DNA from: Halocaridina rubra
Taxonomy: Eukaryota; Arthropoda; Malacostraca; Decapoda; Atyidae
Length of the DNA stretch: 15,000 nt
Assembly: GCA_037179515.1 (NCBI GenBank)
Contig: JAXCGZ010021126.1
Location: 47,501-62,500 of the forward strand
Direction of reading: 5' to 3'
Shown here: piece by piece, positions 9,898-15,000 of the stretch
Position numbering within the stretch: the stretch's first letter is position 1
Layout of the letters: every line of letters starts with the position of its first letter
Position numbers and translations under genes: made by a program
Notes under the pieces: model-generated
The model's database searches: none
What the model saw: only the letters and a program-made list of their open reading frames with translations
What the model was told of the DNA's origin: nothing

Positions 9898-9964
9898 ACG
9901 GGAAGATACGAGCTTTGGGCTCTTTCCCGTAAACACAATTAGGTAATCACAATTAGGTAATCAC
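9898..9964 (+). repeat. LINE copy A 3' terminus: stem-loop plus two 14-bp repeats
   Basis: ACGGGAA (9898-9904) pairs with TTCCCGT (9924-9930), and inside it GAGC (9910-9913) pairs with GCTC (9919-9922) around a five-base loop. Two exact units of aattaggtaatcac follow at 9937-9950 and 9951-9964. Related LINEs (for example eel UnaL2) use a 3' stem-loop and short terminal repeats for template recognition by their reverse transcriptase; the same role here is inferred. Confidence 0.8.
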
Positions 9965-10608
9965 AATCTAGAGACCATGCCAGGGAAAAGATAGTACAGG
10001 AGTCAATCCTGTGAGAAATGAAAAGTCTTGTGATGACGTAGGTGGTGGTGGTATGATTATGATGATGAAGTCATGTAGGCCACGGTCAATATGACTTCTT
10101 TGTCGTATGACAGACGCCCCCTTAAAAGCCGGCCAGTCATGGAAAGTTATTTAGAAGCATGACAGATGGTCCAGAATTTCACCTTGTGGTTCTCATACCA
10201 GTCAACCAGAGTTCGAACCCTTAACAGAACCAGATAAAACAGTGACATTTCCAATTATGCATATCAAGGCAGTGTAAGAACAGAAATAGTGTCTGTTGGC
10301 CCCTACCCCCTGCCAGCTCAGCAGGGTAAAACATCAGAGGCTTTGATATTATAAACTGTGGACCAAGTTCCAAACATTCACACTCGCGCACACAGACATA
10401 CGTATGCTTGCGAATATAGACAGATAGATAAATAGAGAAGTGGTGAGATTATTATCTGTTATTATTTACTGTAACACTCAAATTTATTTCTGTGCTGTTA
10501 TTTCCCTGCTGTTCCCGATGCTGTTTTCACACCAGTTATCATTACCTCCTGTGGTTTTCCCTTCTGCCGCTGTTAATGCAGCAGCTGTTTGCATATCAGA
10601 TTCTTATG
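9965..10608. other. Spacer between the LINE copies, left part; no gene
   Basis: No gene recognised. A B-box-like string gagttcgaaccc lies at 10209-10220 but no A box was found at the right distance on either strand. A short GTGGTGGTGG / GATGATGATG low-complexity piece lies at 10040-10070, and a CA/GATA-rich piece at 10380-10440. The frames at 10440-10829 and 10492-10731 run through the ATT microsatellite and are artefacts. Confidence 0.55.
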
Positions 10609-10626
10609 ATAATAATAATAATTGTA

Positions 10627-10700
<74 letters not shown>
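10609..10700 (+). repeat. (AAT)n then (ATT)n microsatellite
   Basis: About four AAT units (10609-10621) turn into about 25 uninterrupted ATT units (10627-10700), giving a short inverted junction around attgtaatt. Confidence 0.95.
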
Positions 10701-11096
10701 GAGAATCGATTGTATAAAAAGCCAGATATGATAGAGAAGAGATTCAAGGGAAAGGTGACGTACTGGACATCAATGAGTGGAGGAGGCTGGTCAAGTTCAG
10801 TGACCCCACATGAAAGTGAGAAAAGATGACGACAAGGAAAATGGCCGCAAAGGGAAATAGTTAATTAGTTTTATTTTTTAATTACGTTTTGTCAGACAGT
10901 TTATTTATTTATTTTTTTGGCTTGAGAGCTGCCGGACGGGATTTTTTTTTTTTTTTTTTTTTGAGATGAGGAAGGTTTTGTCTAGGTGGAGCGTTAAGAA
11001 TCTTCTGGCTTCCGTCACTCATTCTTTTTTTTTTTTTTCCTTAATCAGCATTTTCGTCTTTACTTCAATTTTTGAAGATGGATTATTCTATCCAAG

Positions 11097-11098
<2 letters not shown>
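10701..11098. other. Spacer, right part, with poly-T runs; no gene
   Basis: No gene. T21 at 10942-10962 and T14 at 11025-11038 stand out. The poly-T runs could be the reverse-strand tails of retroposed sequences, but no body attached to them is recognisable. Confidence 0.6.

Positions 11099-11180
<82 letters not shown>
11099..11180 (+). repeat. (AT)41 microsatellite
   Basis: About 41 perfect AT units, followed by an irregular GT-rich piece (11181-11198) that leads into the 3' end of LINE copy B. Confidence 0.97.
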
Positions 11181-11183
<3 letters not shown>

Positions 11184-11198
11184 TGTGCGTATGTATTT

Positions 11199-11265
11199 GT
11201 GATTACCTAATTGTGATTACCTAATTGTGTTTACGGGAAAGAGCCCAAAGCTCGTATCTTCCCGT
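11199..11265 (-). repeat. LINE copy B 3' terminus: stem-loop plus two 14-bp repeats
   Basis: The same structure as in copy A on the other strand: gtgattacctaatt twice (11199-11212, 11213-11226), then ACGGGAA (11233-11239) and TTCCCGT (11259-11265) with inner GAGC/GCTC. Both copies have exactly two tandem units and the same stem. Confidence 0.8.
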
Positions 11266-11289
11266 CTCCTGATCGCTTCCATTTTAGAC

Positions 11290-13470
11290 TTAGTCATACT
11301 TATCATACCTGTCCTTAAAACTATGGATTGAGATAGCATTAACTACCTCCTCGCTTAGCCAATTCCAATTATCAACTACTCTTACACTGAAAAACTATTT
11401 CCTTACATCCTGCAAAGAAGTTTTCTTACGAAGCTTCAAACTATGACCTCTAGTTCTAGAGCCAGCCATATCAAAATATCGATCCCTATCCACTCTATCA
11501 TAACCATGAAGGAATTTAAAGACTGTCACCATATCCCCCCTCACTCTTCTAGCTTCGAGTGATGGTAAGTCTAATTCCCTCAGCCTCTCATCATAACTGA
11601 GATTGCGTATTTCTGGCACCAGTTTCGTGGCATGTCTTTGAACTTTTTCAAGCTTAGCTATGTGCTTTTTCAAGTGCGGATTCCAAAAGGGGGCTGCATA
11701 TTCGAGTTTTGGCCTCACATAGGTTACATAAATATTTCTGAACATTTCCTTGTCCATGTGCCTGAAGGCTACCCTTACATTTGATAAGAATGCATATGCT
11801 GCCCTTACTATGCCATTTATATGTATTTCTGGAGACAAATCTGCCAGTATGTTTACTCCTAGATCTCTCTCATTTTCTGTCTCTTGAAGTTGTACTCCAG
11901 CCACCGAGTAGTCAAGCTTGGACCTTCTTGCACTTGTACCCATTCTCATTACCTTACATTTTGAAGTATTGAATTTCATTAGCCACTTTTCTGACCACTC
12001 ATGCAGATTATTTAGATCCTCCTGCAGTTCTCTACCATTGTTCTCGTTTTTTACTTTCTTCACAATCTTTGCATCATCTGCAAACATATTCATGAATGAA
12101 TTTACAGACTCTGGTAGGTCATTTACATATACAAGGAACAAAAGTGGCCCTAAAACTGAACCCTGTGGAACTCCACTACTAACTCTTCTCCATTCAGACA
12201 CTGAGTGTCTTACTCTAACCCTCTGTTCCCTTCCTTCTAAGTAAGTTTTTATCCATTCCAAAACATTTCCACCTATTCTAGCCATTGATTGCAGCTTCCT
12301 AATAAGTCTCCCATGTGGAACAGTGTCAAATGCTTTCTGGAAGTCTAGGAATATGCAATCTGCCCAGCCCTCTCTTTCCTGTAAGATTTGGCTTACCTCA
12401 TCATAAAATTCTAATAAGTTTGTTACTGTTGATCTACCTTCTCTGAAGCCATGTTGCCTCACTGACAAAAAGTTGAAGGATTCCAAGTGAAGAGAGATAT
12501 GTTTCCTTAGTAGTTTCTCCATAACTTTGCAAACTATGCTGGTCAAGGAAACTGGTCTATAGTTCAGAGCCGTATCCCTCCTTCCCTTTTTGAAGATAGG
12601 TATCACATTTGCTTGTTTCCAGCATCTTGGAATCTCCCCCGACTCCAGTGACTCCTTAAATATGATACTTAGTGCCACTGATATTGTGTTTGCGCATTTT
12701 TTAAGCACATGAGGGGATATGTCATCAGGACCTGTAGCTTTATGAACATCTAAATCCATCAGCGCTTTGCATACCTCTGTGGCTGTAAGGTTGATGTTCT
12801 CTAATACCGGCCCTTGAGCTTCTATCACTGCAATCTGAGGGGGTGGGGTATTTTCTACTGTAAATACTGACTGAAACTCCTTGTTCAATTCTTTGCAGAT
12901 CTCTTCATCCGTCTCAGTGATGCTTCCATCCGCTCTCTTTAGCCTTAAAACCTGTTCTTTTACCTTCAGTTTTCCTCTGATAAAGCTGTGGAAAAGCTTG
13001 GCATTTTCTTTAGCCTTCCTGGTGATGTCCCTCTCATAGTCTCTCTCTGCCTCTCTCCTTTTACTTAGGTAGTCATTTCTTGCTCATTTGTAGGTTTATC
13101 AGGCATTTATGTTTTTTCTCCTCCTATACCTTTTCCAGCATTTGTCTCTCCACTCCTTAGCTCTTTTACACCCATTATCGAACCATTTCTCTCTGGCAGG
13201 AATTACACCTACTTTGGTGACAGGTATGCAGCAATCTACTATCTTCCCATATTTCAAAAAGATGTCATACATTTCTTGTACAGATTTGTTGTAAAATAAG
13301 GTTCTCCAGTCAATAACTGCAAAAAGCTCATTCATTTTGATGTAATCTCCTTTCCGATAGTTCCTCCTCATGTCCTCAGTGCCTCTACTCTCAGGAAGAA
13401 TATCTTCAATGATATACTCCATCAACAACACATAGTGGTCACTCTTTCCAATTGGTGGTTCATACTCAAT
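11290..13470 (-). pseudogene. LINE ORF2, copy B: truncated, four in-frame stops
   Basis: The remains of the same endonuclease-reverse transcriptase. The frame enters at 13470 just before SDH (13443-13435; SDHY here, SDHC in copy A), so most of the endonuclease is missing. It is open to 13102, then shows TGA 13101-13099, TAA 13098-13096 and TGA 13086-13084, where copy A reads W, Q and R. From there it is open to TAG at 11397-11395, covering the whole reverse transcriptase (LDFQKAFD, GVPQGSVLGP, FADD all intact) and the C-terminal domain; it continues in frame after that TAG to TAA 11292-11290. Near 13250 a 3-base deletion turns FCEKYG into FLKYG. Position 9412 of copy A, a stop there, is AAG (Lys) here. 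It cannot give a full protein, though the polymerase part alone is unbroken. Confidence 0.92.
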
Positions 13471-13569
13471 TTTGTGTGTGCGAATACGTGCGTGTGTGTA
13501 TGTGCGTGCGTCCGTGCGTGTGCGTGTGTGTTTGAGTGTGCAAATGCGTGCGTGTGTGTATGTGCGTGC

Positions 13570-13622
<53 letters not shown>

Positions 13623-13647
13623 GTGTGTGTGTGTGACTGAGTGTGTT
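13471..13647 (+). repeat. (TG)n / (TGCG)n microsatellite at the LINE 5' end
   Basis: Irregular tgtgtg/tgcgtgcg sequence from 13471 grading into about 22 perfect TG units (roughly 13575-13620) and a short further run. Seen from copy B this is CA-rich 5' flank. The cysteine- and valine-rich frame 13435-13665 is an artefact. Confidence 0.95.
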
Positions 13648-13830
13648 TGCTACCTATGTAGGTAGTCTTGCTATGGCCTGTAACAGAATAGTAAGATGGT
13701 GTCTGTTATGTGGTAGATTGTAATCTTAACCTCAAACACAAGAAAGCAGAAAGAAAGCAATTCTGTTGAGCACAATTCACGACACATTAGTGCAAGCAGA
13801 CTGTCTGATTTCACTTTTACAAAGTTGGTG
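13648..13830. other. Short unique segment, nothing recognised
   Basis: Non-repetitive sequence between the TG and CTT microsatellites, with no open frame or RNA motif seen. Confidence 0.6.
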
Positions 13831-13977
13831 TCTTCTTCTTCTTCTTCTTCTTCTTCTTCTTCCTCGTCTTCTTCTTCTTTTTGTTTATCTTTATCTTTCT
13901 TCTTCTTCTTCTTCTTCTTCTTCTTCTTCTTCTTCTTCTTCTTCTTCTTCTTCTTCTTCTTCTTCTTCTTCTTCTTT
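13831..13977 (+). repeat. (CTT)n microsatellite, interrupted
   Basis: CTT/TTC units at 13831-13861 and about 13898-13977, separated by diverged cctcgtctt and ttgtttatctttatc pieces. It is a polypyrimidine/polypurine tract. The poly-serine and poly-leucine frame over it is not a gene. Confidence 0.95.
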
Positions 13978-14040
13978 TACTTTATCTTTTAAATTTTTTA
14001 TTTCTTTAGTGATTTAATTGTTTGTGTTTTTGGTATATAT

Positions 14041-14139
14041 ATACACGAAAAACTTTTGTGCCCAACAGGTGACTCGAACCCGCGTCGCAAGTTACAGAAT
14101 TATGCCACCATACCGACTAGGCCACAACAACCAACAAAA
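14041..14139 (-). mobile_element. tRNA-derived SINE-like element
   Basis: On the minus strand, 14124-14113 reads TGGCCTAGTCGG, a perfect match to the A-box pattern TRGCNNAGTNGG, and 14080-14070 reads GGTTCGAGTCA, a B box with one mismatch. The 32-base gap between them is normal for a tRNA-type polymerase III promoter. The flanking bases do not form an acceptor stem (GTTGTTG does not pair with the other end) and the T stem is poor, so this is a SINE or decayed tRNA relative rather than a tRNA gene. Downstream on the minus strand comes gcacaaaagtttttcgtg and a short TATATATA run, which may be the element's tail. Confidence 0.55.
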
Positions 14140-14231
14140 GTTGGAATATGATGACCCAACCAGATCAGGCCAGCAATGGTTAAATCATGAGGTTCCAGAT
14201 TTTGTTGCTTTTTGTAGTGGCCTAGTCGGTA
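14111..14231. repeat. Foldback: two opposed A-box segments
   Basis: The 15 bases at 14111-14125 and their exact reverse complement at 14217-14231 (gtggcctagtcggta) are separated by 91 bp. The similarity extends outward imperfectly on the inner side through ttttgttg (14132-14139 complement, and 14200-14207). The right-hand copy keeps only the A-box region and no B box. It may be two head-to-head SINE heads or a small foldback element. Confidence 0.6.
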
Positions 14232-14404
14232 AGTAAGCAAAGTTCTGTTTGTTTATTTTTTGGAATGTATTTAGAGTTTGTCAGGAAACAAAATATTATG
14301 TGTTATATTGTTTTCGCTTTCCCTTACACATATGTTAAATTATTTCTTAATATATAAATATTTTATTTTAATTTGTAAACCTCACCCATTTTGGTACTCA
14401 GTTG

Positions 14405-14405
14405 A

Positions 14406-14452
<47 letters not shown>

Positions 14453-14610
14453 TTATCTATCCATCTATCTATCTATCTATCGATATATATATATATATAT
14501 ATCCATCCATTTATCTATTTATCTATCAGTCTATCTATCTGTCTATTTATCTATCAGTCTATCTATCTATCTATTTATCTATCAATCTATGTATCTATCT
14601 GTCTATCTAC
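14405..14610 (+). repeat. (ATCT)n microsatellite with internal (AT)n
   Basis: Tetranucleotide ATCT units with single-base variants, interrupted by about ten AT units at 14484-14503 and by atccatcc. The two overlapping frames rich in Ile, Tyr, Leu and Ser (14278-14628, 14402-14671) are translations of this repeat. Confidence 0.95.
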
Positions 14611-14639
14611 TTGTATATATTATTTTAATAACAAGCTCG

Positions 14640-15000
14640 GCAGGGTAGGCATAACTGAACAAAAGAACTAATATAACAAGATTATAAAGTAGGAGAGAGG
14701 CATTGTCAGATTCCAATTACCCTATCACCTTTAGTTGGCTCTTATGGTTTATTTGGAATACAGGTGAGATACATTGTTCAACGCCACTAATATGTACGCA
14801 CTCATGCCCATGGACGTACATATAGACATAAACAAAAGCGCACTAACGCAAAGTTACCGGTATGCACACTGACTCAAAGGAGCGTACAAACGCATGAACA
14901 CAAACATACACGGACACACACATACACAAATGCAGACGCACGTATGCACACAGACAGATATACTCAAATGCGCACATAAACTCATGCACTCATGTATACT
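14640..15000. other. No gene; degenerate CA-rich sequence to the window end
   Basis: No open frame or RNA motif. From about 14800 to 15000 the sequence is irregular alternation of CACA, CGCA, CATA and GACA words, like a decayed CA microsatellite or its flank; it probably continues beyond the window. Confidence 0.5.

Larger units (their letters stand above)
6914..9964 (+). mobile_element. CR1-like LINE, copy A (5'-truncated in ORF1)
   Basis: A non-LTR retrotransposon copy of about 3.05 kb. In order: last 44 codons of an ORF1-like frame, ORF2 with apurinic-type endonuclease and reverse transcriptase, a short 3' UTR, a stem-loop at 9898-9930, and two copies of aattaggtaatcac at 9937-9964. There is no RNase H domain, no poly-A tail and no long terminal repeat, which with the FADD reverse-transcriptase motif and short 3' tandem repeats fits the CR1 superclade (CR1, L2 and Rex1 relatives). 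The exact clade needs a tree. The 5' end abuts (CA)n; no target-site duplication is visible, since the flanks (CA tract, and aatctagagacc) do not match. ORF2 is broken by two stops. Confidence 0.93.
11199..13470 (-). mobile_element. CR1-like LINE, copy B (5'-truncated in the endonuclease)
   Basis: A second copy of the same LINE on the minus strand, matching copy A from 7690 to 9964. Its length (2272 bp) equals the matching part of copy A (2275 bp) minus one in-frame 3-base deletion, so there are no other net indels. Over the long C-terminal stretch only about nine amino-acid differences are seen in nearly 500 codons, so the two are recent relatives. The 5' break at 13470/13471 lies just before the SDH motif and passes straight into TG-rich sequence; the 3' end sits 18 bases from an AT tract. 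Flanking tttgtg on both sides (11196-11201 and 13471-13476) may be a 6-bp target-site duplication, partly overlapping the terminal repeat. Confidence 0.95.

Noticed and set aside
6914..9980. Target-site duplication for LINE copy A
   Set aside because: The 5' flank (CA tract) and 3' flank (aatctagagacc) share no convincing direct repeat.
10209..10220. B-box-like gagttcgaaccc as a third tRNA-derived element
   Set aside because: No A box at a proper distance was found on either strand; a 12-base match alone is too weak.
7690..13470. Segmental inverted duplication instead of two LINE insertions
   Set aside because: Similarity stops at the LINE 3' end on both sides, and copy B sits cleanly in a compound microsatellite; nothing outside the element is duplicated.
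14070..14131. Functional tRNA gene
   Set aside because: A and B boxes are good, but no acceptor stem forms and the T stem has mismatches.

Overview
This is repeat-rich eukaryotic nuclear DNA with no recognisable host gene. Two LINE copies of the CR1-like superclade, tRNA-derived SINE-like pieces and very dense microsatellites (ATT, CA/TG, AT, CTT, ATCT) sit in AT-rich sequence. The mix resembles decapod crustacean genomes (shrimp, crayfish, lobster or crab). That assignment is inference from repeat style, not from a marker gene.

Layout. 1-830: AT-rich sequence with four diverged copies of a short repeat, and a GC-richer island at about 350-483 that may be the 3' half of a tRNA-like repeat. 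830-2430: mostly featureless, with one unexplained 134-codon open frame (1933-2337). 2434-2511: tRNA-like SINE head on the minus strand. 2540-5180: AT-rich intergenic or intronic sequence with two ATT microsatellites. 5187-5850: decaying minisatellite of about 77 bp. 5860-6633: AT-rich. 6634-6913: (ATT)n, a C10 run and (CA)n. 6914-9964: LINE copy A, plus strand. 9965-11198: 1.2 kb spacer with (ATT)n, poly-T runs and (AT)n. 11199-13470: LINE copy B, minus strand. 13471-13647: (TG)n tract. 13831-13977: (CTT)n. 14041-14231: SINE-like piece and foldback. 14405-14610: (ATCT)n. The end is degenerate CA-rich sequence.

Copies A and B are tail to tail. Over the shared 2.27 kb they are nearly identical and, apart from one 3-base deletion, the same length, so the locus is a long inverted repeat with a 1.23 kb spacer. 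Copy A keeps the end of ORF1 and an almost whole ORF2 (endonuclease, reverse transcriptase, C-terminal domain). Copy B is cut off inside the endonuclease. Both are dead: A has its own stop at 9412, B has three clustered stops, and they share an in-frame TAG ahead of the last 35 codons. Both end in the same stem-loop followed by two copies of a 14-base repeat.

The strongest lead is in copy A. The end of ORF1 overlaps ORF2 in the -1 frame, ORF2 has no ATG until well inside its endonuclease, and a canonical -1 slippery heptamer (A AAT TTT) lies in the right register inside the overlap.
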